The notes under the pieces are model-generated. The model saw only the letters and a list, made by a program, of their open reading frames with translations, was not told the DNA's origin and searched no databases. Below, piece by piece: positions 19,197 to 28,231 of a DNA stretch of 64,000 bases. Origin of the DNA: Janthinobacterium lividum (lineage in GTDB: Bacteria; Pseudomonadota; Gammaproteobacteria; Burkholderiales; Burkholderiaceae_D); the NCBI RefSeq assembly GCF_011601275.1, contig NZ_JAAOLY010000019.1, positions 46,366-110,365 on the forward strand, given 5' to 3'. Both the position numbers and the translations under genes were made by a program. Position 1 is the first letter of the stretch, and every line of letters begins with the position of its first letter.

Positions 19197-19319
19197 TCTC
19201 AAACTCCGAAAGTGTGCTCGGCTGGCCCTTGTGCGGCACAGCTTTGCCAGGGTGATAAAGATTGCTGCGTCGGCAATCGCTGTGGATCAAACGGCATATC
19301 GTGTGAGTTGCCGCCATTG

Positions 19320-19349
19320 ATAAGACCATTTGCCGTGAAACCTTGTCAA
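19320..19349 (-). promoter_or_regulatory. Likely promoter of receptor 4
   Basis: Minus strand: TTGACA at 19349-19344, 18 bases, then TCTTAT at 19325-19320. The -35 region reads TTGACAAGG, as upstream of receptor 3. Confidence 0.5.
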
Positions 19350-19800
19350 CGCGCAAATGGGACATTTCGGGATGGAAACAACAGTGTTTTTTATAATGTT
19401 TGAGTGTTTCAGTATTAGCAATTATTTTGATGCTGCACTGCGCTATGCGTTTTCTGCCCGCCGATAAAAAGTGCGCTCATTCACGGACATAAGGGTTTCC
19501 ACCAATGCGCTTTTGCGCGGCATTGGCCGGGCTATGTTGCGGTGCGGCAAATTTCCCCGGTAGCGCCGGTGCTTGTTGCTGCGCACGCCAGAAGTGCCGC
19601 GGCTTTTCGCCCGGCGAACAGAATATGCGTTATCGTTACGCGTTTTCCAGCGCGTCAATGCATCGGCGCGGCTGGCTGCGAACAAGGCATAGATCTTGCG
19701 AGGATGGACTGGTTTTGGCGGTGGAATCCTGTATCCCAGGGGGAAGCCAGTACAAGCGCACCAATACGGTGCGACAGATAATCGAGATGAAGGGTATTAC
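19350..19800. other. Gene-free region between receptor 4 and the peptide transporter
   Basis: No convincing gene. A TATAAT at 19392-19397 (plus strand) lies in an AT-rich patch without a clear -35 box. At 19502-19526 an inverted repeat pairs CCAATGC with GCATTGG around GC-tttt-GC; no T tract follows. The promoter of the transporter operon must lie here but was not resolved. AAGGG at about 19791 is the ribosome site for the gene starting at 19801. Confidence 0.5.
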
Positions 19801-21645
19801 ATGAAGTCACCATGGATGCGGCGCGTGGCGCTGCTCGCCTGCCTGGCCACCCTGCCGCTGGCCGCCGTTGCCGCGGCGGCAGATGCCACCTCTGCCCCCG
19901 CGGCCGAGCCGGTCAAAACCTTGCGCTATATCCTGCCGGCCGCCGAGACTGGCTTCGATCCGGCCACCGCGCGCGACCTGTATTCGAACCACATCACGCA
20001 GGCCGTCTTCGACACCCTGTACACCTATGATTACCTGGCGCGCCCCGTCAAGGTGGTGCCCGGTGCGGCCGCCGCCATGCCGGAAGTGTCGGCCGACGGC
20101 AAGACCTACACCATCCGCCTGAAAAAAGGCATCCTGTACACGCCCGACGCCGCGTTTGGCGGCAAGCGCCGTGAACTGACGATGGCCGATTACGTCTATT
20201 CGTGGAAGCGCCTGTTCGATCCGCGCCTGGCCTCGCCGCACAGCTGGCTGTTCGAAGGCAAGGTGGTGGGACTGGACGACCTGGCCAAGGACGCGGCCAA
20301 GTCGAACAAGCTCGACTACAGCAAGAAGGTGGCCGGCCTGGAAATCCTCGACCCGTACACCTTGCGCATTTCACTGACCAAGACCGATTTCAATTTCCCC
20401 ATGATCCTCGCCTACGTGCCCACGTCCGCCGTGGCGCGCGAAGTGGTGGAAAAGTATGGCGACGTGAAGGGCGAAGTGGGCTCGAATCCCGTCGGGACCG
20501 GCTACTACACCTTGGGTGAATGGACGCGCGGCAACCGCATCGTCCTGAACCGCAACCCGCAGCACTTGCCGGAAACGTGGAATTTCCTGGCTGGCGACGA
20601 TCCCGACGACCAGCGCATCGTGCGCCAGATGCAGGGCAAGCGCATTCCCGCCATCGACCGCATCGAAATTTCCGTGATGATCGAAGACCAGTCGCGCTGG
20701 CTGTCATTCCAGAGCGGCGGCACGGACGTGTTCTGGCTCGATGGCCCGCTGGCGCCGAAAGCGCTGCTCAACGGCAAGCTGCGTCCCGAGCTGGCGGAGA
20801 AGGGCGTGCAACTGTCGCGCTTGCTGGACCCGGAAATCAGCTATTACTACTGGAACATGCAAGACCCTGTATTAGGAGGCTTCGGCAAGGAAAAGATCGC
20901 CCTGCGCCGCGCCATTGCCATGGCGCACAATATCGATGAAGAAATCCGCATCATCTGGAATGGCCAGGCCAAGCGCCTCGACTATCCGATCCCGCCCGGC
21001 GTCGTCGGCTACGATCCGCACTACAAATCCCTGCTGCAATACGATCCCGTGCTGGCGAATAAACTGCTGGACAAATTCGGCTACAAGAAGGGCGCCGATG
21101 GCTGGCGCACTTTGCCTGATGGAAAGCCGCTGCTGATCCGCTACGCTTCGCGCAATGAAGCCAATGGCGTGCTGCAGGCGGAAATGTGGCGCAAGACCTA
21201 CAACTCGCTGGGCATCCGCATGGAAAACGACCGCATGATCTTTTCCGACATTCTGAAAACGGAAAAGCAGTGCAAGATGCAGACGCGCACGGCGCCGTGG
21301 CTGGCCGATTATCCGGACGGCGACAACTTCATGCAGCTGTTCTACGGCCCGAACACGCACCAGAACAACAATGGCTGCTACCAAGATCCAGAATACGACA
21401 AGTGGTACGCAGCCAGCCAGGCCATGCCAGCCAGTCCCGAGCGTGACGAGCTGTTCCACAAGATGGCGCGCCGCCTGGAAGTGAACGCGGGCGCCCTGAT
21501 CGGCTATGCGCGCTACCGCAATATGCTGGCGCAAAAGTCGGTGCAAGGCTACAAGAAGCACCCGATCCTGTTCCAGGAATGGGCCTTCATGGATATCGAC
21601 AGCACGGGTGCGCCGGTTGCTACTCCGGCCCCCGCTGCTAAATAA
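19801..21645 (+). CDS. Peptide-type ABC transporter, periplasmic solute-binding protein
   Basis: 614 residues with an N-terminal signal peptide (RRVALLACLATLPLAAVAAA). It belongs to the large family-5 solute-binding proteins (DppA/OppA-like), seen in TLRYILPAAETGFDPATARD, DGKTYTIRLKKGILYTPDAA, and GNRIVLNRNP with the SNPVGTGYYTLGEWTRG block before it. Longer than the usual 500-550 residues. Start ATG 19801 has AAGGG with six-base spacing; the open frame upstream has no signal peptide. It is first in a run with two permeases and a double ATPase, all same-strand with short gaps, so it delivers the substrate (probably oligopeptide) to that importer. Confidence 0.9.
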   Translation: MKSPWMRRVALLACLATLPLAAVAAAADATSAPAAEPVKTLRYILPAAETGFDPATARDLYSNHITQAVFDTLYTYDYLARPVKVVPGAAAAMPEVSADGKTYTIRLKKGILYTPDAAFGGKRRELTMADYVYSWKRLFDPRLASPHSWLFEGKVVGLDDLAKDAAKSNKLDYSKKVAGLEILDPYTLRISLTKTDFNFPMILAYVPTSAVAREVVEKYGDVKGEVGSNPVGTGYYTLGEWTRGNRIVLNRNPQHLPETWNFLAGDDPDDQRIVRQMQGKRIPAIDRIEISVMIEDQSRWLSFQSGGTDVFWLDGPLAPKALLNGKLRPELAEKGVQLSRLLDPEISYYYWNMQDPVLGGFGKEKIALRRAIAMAHNIDEEIRIIWNGQAKRLDYPIPPGVVGYDPHYKSLLQYDPVLANKLLDKFGYKKGADGWRTLPDGKPLLIRYASRNEANGVLQAEMWRKTYNSLGIRMENDRMIFSDILKTEKQCKMQTRTAPWLADYPDGDNFMQLFYGPNTHQNNNGCYQDPEYDKWYAASQAMPASPERDELFHKMARRLEVNAGALIGYARYRNMLAQKSVQGYKKHPILFQEWAFMDIDSTGAPVATPAPAAK

Positions 21646-21673
21646 GCGCGGCTTATAAAAACAAGGAATCATT

Positions 21674-22612
21674 ATGTTCGCTTATATCCTGCGACGTCTG
21701 TGGCAGATGCTGCCCACCATGCTGGGCGTCGTCCTGCTGGTCTTCATCCTGTTCAACTGGGTGGGCGGCGATCCCGCCTACATCCTGGCCGGCAAGATGT
21801 CTAGTGCGGAAAGCATCGCCAACATCCGCCGCCAGCTCGGTGTCGACCAGCCGTATTACGTGCAACTGTGGATCTTCATCAAGCAGATCGTCACGTTCGA
21901 CTTCGGCCAGAGCTGGGCGACGGGGGAATCCGTGTCGCACATCATCACTTCGCGCCTGGGGCCGTCGATGATGGTCCTGATCCCGCTGACCGTGCTGGAA
22001 ACGTTCTTTGGCGTGGCGCTGGCGCTGGCGATCGCTTTCGTGCGCGGCTCGCTGACGGACCGCGCCGTCATGATCGCCTGCACGGTGGGCATGTCGATTT
22101 CCATTCTCGTCTACATCATCGTCTTCCAGTACGGCTTTGCTTATAAACTGGGCCTGTTCCCCGTGCAGGGCTGGGGCGACAGCTTCTGGGAAAACCTGCT
22201 GCGCTATTCGACCTTGCCGATCTTGATCGGCCTGGCTGTCTCGATCGCGCCGACCCTGCGCCTGTTCCGCACCTTCGTGCTCGACGAGGCGAACCAGGAT
22301 TACGTGCGCACGGCGCGCGCCAAGGGCCTCAAGGAAGGCCGCATCATGTGGGTGCACGTGCTGCGCAACGCCGGCATTCCCATCATTACCTATGTGATGT
22401 CGAACTTGCCGGCCCTGCTGATCGGCGCTTTCCTGCTCGAGCGCTTCTTCGGCATCCCCGGCATCGGGCGTGAAGTGATCCTGGCCGTCGAGCGCAGCGA
22501 CTTTCCGGTGATCAAGGCGATCACCGTGTACGTTGCCGCCGCCACCATGCTCTTCAACCTGCTCACCGACCTGCTGTACCAGGCGGTCGATCCTCGCGTA
22601 CAACTGAAGTAG
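21674..22612 (+). CDS. ABC transporter permease, DppB/OppB type
   Basis: 312 residues, starting MFAYILRRLWQMLPTMLGVV, the typical N-terminal membrane segment of OppB-like permeases. Six membrane segments can be traced, and the cytoplasmic EAA loop appears as DYVRTARAKGLKEGRIMWVH around residues 212-231. The C-terminus DLLYQAVDPRVQLK is standard for the family. It forms the inner-membrane channel with the next gene. Nine bases separate it from that gene. Confidence 0.93.
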   Translation: MFAYILRRLWQMLPTMLGVVLLVFILFNWVGGDPAYILAGKMSSAESIANIRRQLGVDQPYYVQLWIFIKQIVTFDFGQSWATGESVSHIITSRLGPSMMVLIPLTVLETFFGVALALAIAFVRGSLTDRAVMIACTVGMSISILVYIIVFQYGFAYKLGLFPVQGWGDSFWENLLRYSTLPILIGLAVSIAPTLRLFRTFVLDEANQDYVRTARAKGLKEGRIMWVHVLRNAGIPIITYVMSNLPALLIGAFLLERFFGIPGIGREVILAVERSDFPVIKAITVYVAAATMLFNLLTDLLYQAVDPRVQLK

Positions 22613-22621
22613 AAAGAGACG

Positions 22622-23731
22622 ATGTCGAAACCTCATACATCGCCCGGCCTGTGGGCCCTGGCGTGGCGCCGTTTGCGCGGTGACAAGATTGCAATGGTAT
22701 CGCTGGCCGTGGTCGGCGCTTTTTTCCTGCTGGTACTGGCGTCCGCCAGCGGCCTGGTGGCCTCGAACTGGGAAGACGAAGTGGCTGTCAGCTACGCGCC
22801 GCCCACGTTTGTGGGCGCCGACAAGGACGTGGCCGCCGACGGCGCCATCCCCCTGGCCGATGAGCGCAGCGCGCCCACACCCGTCAACGTGCTCGATCCG
22901 CTGGCCGACGATATCGCCGAACTGCGCGCCCAGATGGGTAGTAATCCATCGGCTGGCGTGGAGATGTACGGTGTCACCGACCCGCTGGCTGACGACTTGA
23001 CGGCCTTGCGCGCCGGCATGGGCAAGGCCAAGAAACTCGTCACGCACAAGGCGGCGACACTGCCGTTCGGCGCCGACAAGTGGGGCCATGACATCATCCA
23101 GAAAACCATCAAGGGCGGTGAAACGTCGATCGTCGTGGGCCTGGTGGCGGCTTTGCTGGCCGTCGTGCTGGGAACCTTGTTTGGCGCCGTGTCGGGCTAC
23201 TTCGGCGGCGTCGTCGATGACTTCTTCAACTGGTTCTACAGCATCTTCACGTCGATCCCGTCGATCCTGATGATCCTGACGGTGGCGGCCGTGCTGCAAC
23301 AGAAGGGCGTGCTGACCATCGTGCTGATCCTTGGCTTGACGGGCTGGACGGGGCCGTACCGTTTGATCCGCGCCGAATACATCAAGCACAAGGCGCGCGA
23401 ATACGTGATGGCGGCCGATGCGATCGGCGCCTCGCACTGGCGCAAGATGTTTTCCCACATCTTCCCGAACGTAAGCCACGTGGCCCTGGTGCAAATGTCG
23501 ATCCTGGTCGTGGGCTTCATCAAGGCGGAAGTGATTCTGAGTTTCCTCGGCTTTGGCGTGCCGGTGGGCACCGTGTCGTGGGGCAGCATGCTCAACGAGG
23601 CACAAAATGAACTGATCCTGGGCAAATGGTGGCAACTGACGGCCGCCGCCACGGCGATGGCCGTGCTGGTGACGGCGTTCTCGCTGTTTACCGATGCCTT
23701 GCGCGATGCGCTCGACCCCAAAGTGAAATAG
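22622..23731 (+). CDS. ABC transporter permease, DppC/OppC type with enlarged periplasmic loop
   Basis: 369 residues. The first membrane segment (about 22-42) is followed by about 100 residues of periplasmic loop before the LPFGADKWGHDIIQKTI block, then the conserved permease core with the EAA loop YVMAADAIGASHWRKMFSHI and end SLFTDALRDALDPKVK. The loop contains two related 15-residue units, DPLADDIAELRAQMG and DPLADDLTALRAGMG, with 11 identical positions, an internal duplication not seen in ordinary OppC proteins. The rest is standard. Partner of the preceding permease. Confidence 0.92.
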   Translation: MSKPHTSPGLWALAWRRLRGDKIAMVSLAVVGAFFLLVLASASGLVASNWEDEVAVSYAPPTFVGADKDVAADGAIPLADERSAPTPVNVLDPLADDIAELRAQMGSNPSAGVEMYGVTDPLADDLTALRAGMGKAKKLVTHKAATLPFGADKWGHDIIQKTIKGGETSIVVGLVAALLAVVLGTLFGAVSGYFGGVVDDFFNWFYSIFTSIPSILMILTVAAVLQQKGVLTIVLILGLTGWTGPYRLIRAEYIKHKAREYVMAADAIGASHWRKMFSHIFPNVSHVALVQMSILVVGFIKAEVILSFLGFGVPVGTVSWGSMLNEAQNELILGKWWQLTAAATAMAVLVTAFSLFTDALRDALDPKVK

Positions 23732-23740
23732 GAGTTGCTC

Positions 23741-25432
23741 ATGGACCAGAATAACCTGTTGGAAGTGCGCGACCTGCGCGTCACCTTCCGCCTGGACAAG
23801 AAGACCACGTTCGAAGCCGTCAAGGGCATCTCGTTCAACGTGCCGCGCAACAGCACCGTCGCCCTGGTGGGCGAATCGGGCAGCGGCAAGTCCGTCAGCT
23901 CGCTGGCCGTGATGGGCTTGTTGCCGCCGGATAACACCATCATCGACCCCGCCTCGAGCATTTATTTCGGCGGGCGCGATTTGCTGCAACTGTCGATCGC
24001 CGAGCGGCGCACCATGTGCGGCAAGGATATCTCGATGATCTTCCAGGAGCCGATGTCGTCGCTCAATCCCGTGTTTACGGTCGGCTTCCAGATCGCCGAA
24101 GTGTTGCGCCAGCACATGGGCATGAACCGCAAGCAGGCGCGGGCGCGCACCCTGGCGCTGCTCGAAGAAGTGGGCATTCCCGACCCGGCCACGAAGATCG
24201 ACGCCTACCCGAGCCAGATGTCGGGCGGCCAGCAGCAGCGCGTGATGATCGCCATGGCGATCGCCTGCGAACCGAAACTCTTGATCGCGGACGAACCGAC
24301 GACGGCGCTGGACGTGACGATCCAGAAGCAGATCATGGACTTGATCGCGGCGCTGCAAAAGAAACACCAGATGTCCGTGCTCTTCATTACCCATGACCTG
24401 GGCCTGGTGGGGGAGATCGCCGACCAGGTGATCGTCATGCGCCACGGCGAAGTGCGCGAGACGGGCGAGGTGCGGCAAGTGTTCGAGGCGCCGCAAGACA
24501 GTTATACCAAGGCCCTGCTGCATTGCCGCCCATCGCTTGACGAGCGCCCGTGGCGCCTGCCCGTGATTGCCGATTATATGGAGGGCAAGGCCGGCCCCGG
24601 CGTCGAGGTGAAACAGCGCACGCGCGGCTATACGCCGGGCGACGAGCCCGTGCTGGTGGTCAATAATCTGAGCAAGAGCTTTTATACGCGCGAAGGCCTG
24701 TTCGGCAAGCGCGAATTCCAGGCCGTCAAGGATGTGTCGTTCACTTTGCCGCGCGGCAAGACCCTGGGCGTGGTGGGCGAGTCCGGCTCCGGCAAGACGA
24801 CGGTGGGCCTGACCCTGCTGCGCCTGCACCAGGCAACGGGCGGCACGGCCATGTTCCACGGCAAGGATTTGATTGCCATGCCGAACAGGGAGTATCTGCC
24901 CTATAAACGCCGCATCCAGATCATCTTCCAGAATCCGTATGCGTCCCTGAATCCCCGCTTTACGGTGGGGCAGATCTTGCTCGAACCGATGCGCATCCAC
25001 AACATCGGCGCCGATGACAAGGAACGCATCGCCAAAGCCTATTGGCTGCTCGACAAGGTCGGCTTGCCGGAACAGGCCTTCCACCGCTATCCGCACGAGT
25101 TCTCGGGCGGCCAACGCCAGCGTATCGCCATTGCCCGCTGCCTGACCATGCAGCCGGAAATCCTCGTCTGCGACGAATCCGTGTCGGCGCTGGACGTGTC
25201 CGTGCAGGCGCAGGTGCTCAATCTGTTGCAGGACTTGCAGGATGAATTCGGTCTGTCCTACATCTTCATTTCGCACGACTTATCCGTGGTGAAATACATC
25301 GCCGACCAGGTGATGGTGATGCACAAGGGGCAAGTGGTGGAACTGGCCGATTCGGATGAGCTGTACCGCAATCCCGTGCATCCGTACACGCGCACCCTGC
25401 TCAGCGCCATACCGAAGGGCGTGCAAATCTAA
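23741..25432 (+). CDS. Dual ATP-binding subunit of peptide ABC transporter (DppD-DppF fusion type)
   Basis: 563 residues with two complete ABC domains. First: Walker A GESGSGKS near residue 46, signature SGGQQQRVMIAMAIACEP, Walker B LLIADEPTTALD. Second: Walker A GESGSGKT near 346, signature SGGQRQRIAIARC, Walker B ILVCDESVSALD. Each domain ends with the oligopeptide-type C-terminal extension (QDSYTKALLHCRP and HPYTRTLLSAIPKG). A single-chain two-domain ATPase of this kind is typical of YejF/GsiA-like importers. Start ATG 23741 has GGAG six bases upstream. It closes the four-gene operon. Confidence 0.94.
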   Translation: MDQNNLLEVRDLRVTFRLDKKTTFEAVKGISFNVPRNSTVALVGESGSGKSVSSLAVMGLLPPDNTIIDPASSIYFGGRDLLQLSIAERRTMCGKDISMIFQEPMSSLNPVFTVGFQIAEVLRQHMGMNRKQARARTLALLEEVGIPDPATKIDAYPSQMSGGQQQRVMIAMAIACEPKLLIADEPTTALDVTIQKQIMDLIAALQKKHQMSVLFITHDLGLVGEIADQVIVMRHGEVRETGEVRQVFEAPQDSYTKALLHCRPSLDERPWRLPVIADYMEGKAGPGVEVKQRTRGYTPGDEPVLVVNNLSKSFYTREGLFGKREFQAVKDVSFTLPRGKTLGVVGESGSGKTTVGLTLLRLHQATGGTAMFHGKDLIAMPNREYLPYKRRIQIIFQNPYASLNPRFTVGQILLEPMRIHNIGADDKERIAKAYWLLDKVGLPEQAFHRYPHEFSGGQRQRIAIARCLTMQPEILVCDESVSALDVSVQAQVLNLLQDLQDEFGLSYIFISHDLSVVKYIADQVMVMHKGQVVELADSDELYRNPVHPYTRTLLSAIPKGVQI

Positions 25433-25459
25433 ACACGCTTTTACGGTAAGATAGCGGCC

Positions 25460-26422
25460 ATGCCCAACCTCATTTATCTGCTCGAACATTACGGTGTCCT
25501 GATTGTCTTTGGCATCGTGCTGGTGGAGCAGCTCGGCCTGCCGATTCCCGCCTTTCCCATCCTCGTGGTGGCGGGAGCGCTGGCCGTCGATGGCGACATG
25601 AATGGGGCGCTGGTGCTGGCCGCCGCATTGAGTGCCTGCCTGATCAGCGACTTTACGTGGTTCCGCGCGGGCCGCCATTTCGGCAAGCGCATCCTGCGGC
25701 TGCTGTGCCGCATCTCGCTGTCGCCCGATTACTGCGTCAGCCAGACGGAAGACAAATTCAAGCGCTGGGGCCCGAAAGCCCTGATCGTCTCCAAGTTCGT
25801 GCCGGGATTCAATACCGTGGCCGCGCCCATGTCGGGCGCGCTGGGTACGCCGCCTGGCCTGTTCTTCCTGTACGCGGGCCTGGGCGCCTTGCTGTGGAGC
25901 GGCACGGGCATCGTCGTCGGCGTGATTTTCCATGCCAGCGTGCAGCAGGTGCTCGATTTGCTCAGCACCATGGGCAGCACGGCCTTGCTGATGCTGGCGA
26001 CCTTGCTGGGCTTGTTCCTGCTGTACAAATTCCTCGAACGCCGGCGTTTCCGCCAGGCCTTGCAGATCGAGCGCATCGGCATCGATGAATTGCTCGAACT
26101 CATAGAGCAGGGCGAAGAGCCGCTGATGGTCGACGCGCGCAGCGCCACGGCGCAGGCGCTGGAACCGGCCGTGCCGGGCGCCTTGTTCTTCAATGGCAAG
26201 GAACCCGTGCCCGCCATGATCGCCATGGACAAGGACCGCCACATCATCGTGTATTGCAGCTGCCCCAACGACGTGACGGCCGCGCAAGTGGCCAAGCTGC
26301 TGCACCAGCACGGCTTCCACCGGGCCAAGCCCCTGCATGGCGGCCTCGATGCCTGGAACGCCGCCTACCGCTCGGACCAGCCGGCCCCCGCCAGCTTGCT
26401 GGGCGAAGGCTTGCCCTCCTGA
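25460..26422 (+). CDS. DedA-family membrane protein fused to a rhodanese domain
   Basis: 320 residues. Residues 1-195 are a DedA/SNARE-associated membrane protein: amphipathic start, EQLGLPIPAFPILVVAGAL, FVPGFNTVAAPMSGALG, and two late membrane segments. Residues about 210-315 form a rhodanese-like domain with VDARSATAQALEPAVPGALF and the active-site loop CSCPNDVTAA (Cys266; Cys268 also in the loop), ending GGLDAWNAAY. DedA relatives flip or transport lipids such as undecaprenyl phosphate and support envelope integrity; the rhodanese domain suggests a cytoplasmic sulfur or redox function. It starts 28 bases after the transporter operon and may be co-transcribed. Confidence 0.88.
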   Translation: MPNLIYLLEHYGVLIVFGIVLVEQLGLPIPAFPILVVAGALAVDGDMNGALVLAAALSACLISDFTWFRAGRHFGKRILRLLCRISLSPDYCVSQTEDKFKRWGPKALIVSKFVPGFNTVAAPMSGALGTPPGLFFLYAGLGALLWSGTGIVVGVIFHASVQQVLDLLSTMGSTALLMLATLLGLFLLYKFLERRRFRQALQIERIGIDELLELIEQGEEPLMVDARSATAQALEPAVPGALFFNGKEPVPAMIAMDKDRHIIVYCSCPNDVTAAQVAKLLHQHGFHRAKPLHGGLDAWNAAYRSDQPAPASLLGEGLPS

Positions 26423-26798
26423 TCTGCGCTGCCTCCGGTACGCCAGGCGGGCAATAAAAACGGTAGTAATAATACGAAAACACCTTTGCGGCGCCGTCAG
26501 GACGGCAGCGACGCACCAGCGCTGCCGTGTACAAAGCGGCTTTGCGCAAACTCCGGCATACTCTGTTTTCAGGGCGACTCCTGCTGCTGTGCAGCATGCT
26601 TTTCTCGCGCCTGATGAGTGCAAGCACTTACTATAAATCATTGTTTCTAAGCAATTTTGGCATTGCCTGTTGCATTTGGAGTGGAACTACCAATAAAGGC
26701 TTGTTTTGATGTACTTAAACTACAAACTTTGCTTGCCTCCGGGCGCATTCATCCTTTAAGCTTGGCGTCCCATGCGTCCCACTTCATCATTTAAAATC
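26423..26798. other. Gene-free region before glk
   Basis: About 370 bases with falling GC toward the middle. No gene of credible coding style and no convincing terminator or promoter; the AT-rich part around 26630-26720 is the probable glk promoter region. No strong ribosome site precedes either candidate glk start. Confidence 0.4.
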
Positions 26799-27818
26799 AT
26801 GAGCGCTTCGTCTTCACCCGTACTGCCGACTTCCGCCTTCGCCGATGGGCCGCGCCTGCTGGCCGACGTGGGCGGCACCAATGCCCGTTTCGCCCTGGAA
26901 GTGGCCGCTGGCCACATCACCCTGGTGGAAGTGTTGCCCTGTGCCGATTACCCGAGCCTGTCCGCCGCCCTGCAAGCCTACCTGGCCCTGCCGCACATCG
27001 CTGCCGCCGGCGGGCAAGCCGTGCGTCATGCCGTGATCGCCATCGCCAACCCGGTCGACGGCGATTTCCTCAGCATGACGAACCATCACTGGTCGTTCTC
27101 GATCCGCGCCATGCGCGAAGAGTGCGGTTTCACGACCCTGGACGTGGTCAACGATTTCACGGCCCTGGCACGCGCCTTGCCGCAGCTATCAAACGAGCAA
27201 AAGCACCAGGTGGGCGCGGGCACGGCCCGTCCGAACACGGCCATCGGCCTGATCGGGGCCGGCACGGGCCTGGGCGTGTCGGGCCTGATTCCGTCGCATG
27301 GCGGCTGGATCGCCCTGCAAAGCGAAGGCGGCCACGTCAGCTTTGCGCCGTTCAATGAAGTGGAAGTGAGCATTCTGCAATTCGCCTGGCGCGAATACGA
27401 GCACGTCTCGGCCGAACGCCTGATTTCCGGCGATGGCCTGGAACTGATCTACCGCGCCCTGGCCGATCGCGCCGGCGTGCCGGCGGAAGACTTGCCTGCT
27501 GCGGAAATCACGCGCCGCGCGCTGGCTGGCGAATCCCAGCTGTGCGACGACGTCATCGAAGCGTTCTGCTGCATGCTGGGCACCGTGGCAGGCAACGTCG
27601 CCGTCACCCTGGGTGCGCTGGGCGGTATTTATATCGGCGGCGGCATCGTGCCACGCCTGGGCGCGCGTTTCGACCGCTCCGGTTTCCGCGCCCGCTTCGA
27701 GCGCAAGGGCCGCTTCGCCAATTATGTCTCGCAAGTGCCGACCTTCGTCATCACGGCGCAGTACCCAGCTTTCTTGGGCGCATCGGCCATTCTCTCGGAG
27801 AAACTCGCCTCCCAGTGA
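26799..27818 (+). CDS. glk: Glucokinase
   Basis: Phosphorylates glucose at C6 with ATP. 339 residues from ATG 26799, the usual Glk size; an in-frame ATG at 26772 would add nine residues and cannot be excluded. Motifs: [15 protein letters not shown] (phosphate loop), [35 protein letters not shown] with the catalytic Asp, [17 protein letters not shown], and [12 protein letters not shown]. The C-terminal [14 protein letters not shown] is typical. It is a proteobacterial-type Glk rather than a ROK kinase. It is a single gene followed by a strong terminator. Confidence 0.92.
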   Translation: MSASSSPVLPTSAFADGPRLLADVGGTNARFALEVAAGHITLVEVLPCADYPSLSAALQAYLALPHIAAAGGQAVRHAVIAIANPVDGDFLSMTNHHWSFSIRAMREECGFTTLDVVNDFTALARALPQLSNEQKHQVGAGTARPNTAIGLIGAGTGLGVSGLIPSHGGWIALQSEGGHVSFAPFNEVEVSILQFAWREYEHVSAERLISGDGLELIYRALADRAGVPAEDLPAAEITRRALAGESQLCDDVIEAFCCMLGTVAGNVAVTLGALGGIYIGGGIVPRLGARFDRSGFRARFERKGRFANYVSQVPTFVITAQYPAFLGASAILSEKLASQ

Positions 27819-27850
27819 TGCGCGAGCAGGGGCGATATGTCGCGCCAGGG

Positions 27851-27880
27851 CCGGGTAAAACGCGTGTTTTACCCGGTTTT
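27851..27880 (+). terminator. Terminator of glk
   Basis: Perfect stem CCGGGTAAAAC / GTTTTACCCGG with a four-base loop, followed by TTTT. It isolates the following structured region from glk transcription. Confidence 0.85.
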
Positions 27881-27903
27881 GCGCTTTTCCGCTTTTTATC
27901 AGG

Positions 27904-28135
27904 TACAATTGGCATCGTTGGATGAAACGACGACTGTCGCTCTCCTGTTTGGCTGGTTCGCCGCCACGGGAAAAGCAGCTGCTCCGGAGATCGTTTCATT
28001 GCTGGTTACTTAGTGAAGGTTAATTAAGGCCAGCACCATGGATGGCAGGACTTTCACTGCATCCGCTTTAGTCCCGCTTTGCGCGCATCGGCCAAGGCGT
28101 CGGAAAAACAGCCTCAACTAGTAACCCAGCACGGC
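27904..28135 (+). ncRNA. Candidate structured RNA or long structured leader upstream of scpB
   Basis: No protein gene lies between glk and scpB. A TACAAT box at 27904-27909 (a weak TTGCGC lies 19 bases upstream) would start a transcript near 27916. Long nested pairings follow: ATGAAACGA 27922-27930 with TCGTTTCAT 27991-27999 (9 bp, perfect); GCTGGTTACT 28001-28010 with AGTAA-C-CCAGC 28120-28130 (10 bp, one bulge); inside it AGTGAA 28012-28017 with TTCACT 28053-28058 and GCCA 28029-28032 with TGGC 28043-28046. The two outer helices are adjacent, giving a two-domain fold. Five GGA triplets occur. I could not match it to 6S, RNase P, SRP, tmRNA or a known riboswitch. It may be a free RNA or the scpB-rluB leader. 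Confidence 0.42.
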
Positions 28136-28161
28136 GTCATCATCGATGTCTGCCATCTGTT

Positions 28162-28182
28162 ACGTTGAAATGAACGTTTTTG
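28162..28182 (+). terminator. Weak terminator-like hairpin before scpB
   Basis: ACGTT and AACGT form a short stem around GAAATG, followed by TTTTTGATTTCTTT. It is weak on its own but correctly placed to end the candidate RNA about 50 bases before the scpB start. Confidence 0.3.
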
Positions 28183-28231
28183 ATTTCTTTCTCTGCATAC
28201 GAATTGCAACACACATCCGCACAGAATTGCT

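Noticed and set aside
19442..19800. Small frames in the gap before the peptide transporter
   Set aside because: Several overlapping frames in both strands with no ribosome sites; the transporter binding protein starts with its signal peptide at 19801.
21653..25276. Very long open frame (about 1200 codons) antisense to the peptide ABC transporter genes
   Set aside because: It mirrors genes with unmistakable ABC motifs on the other strand; high GC keeps antisense frames open and its product is His/Gln/Arg-rich without domains.
27904..28135. 6S RNA, RNase P RNA, SRP RNA or tmRNA
   Set aside because: The stretch lacks the conserved core strings of each (for example the SRP tetraloop region or a tRNA-like end) and the helix layout is two-domain rather than one long hairpin.
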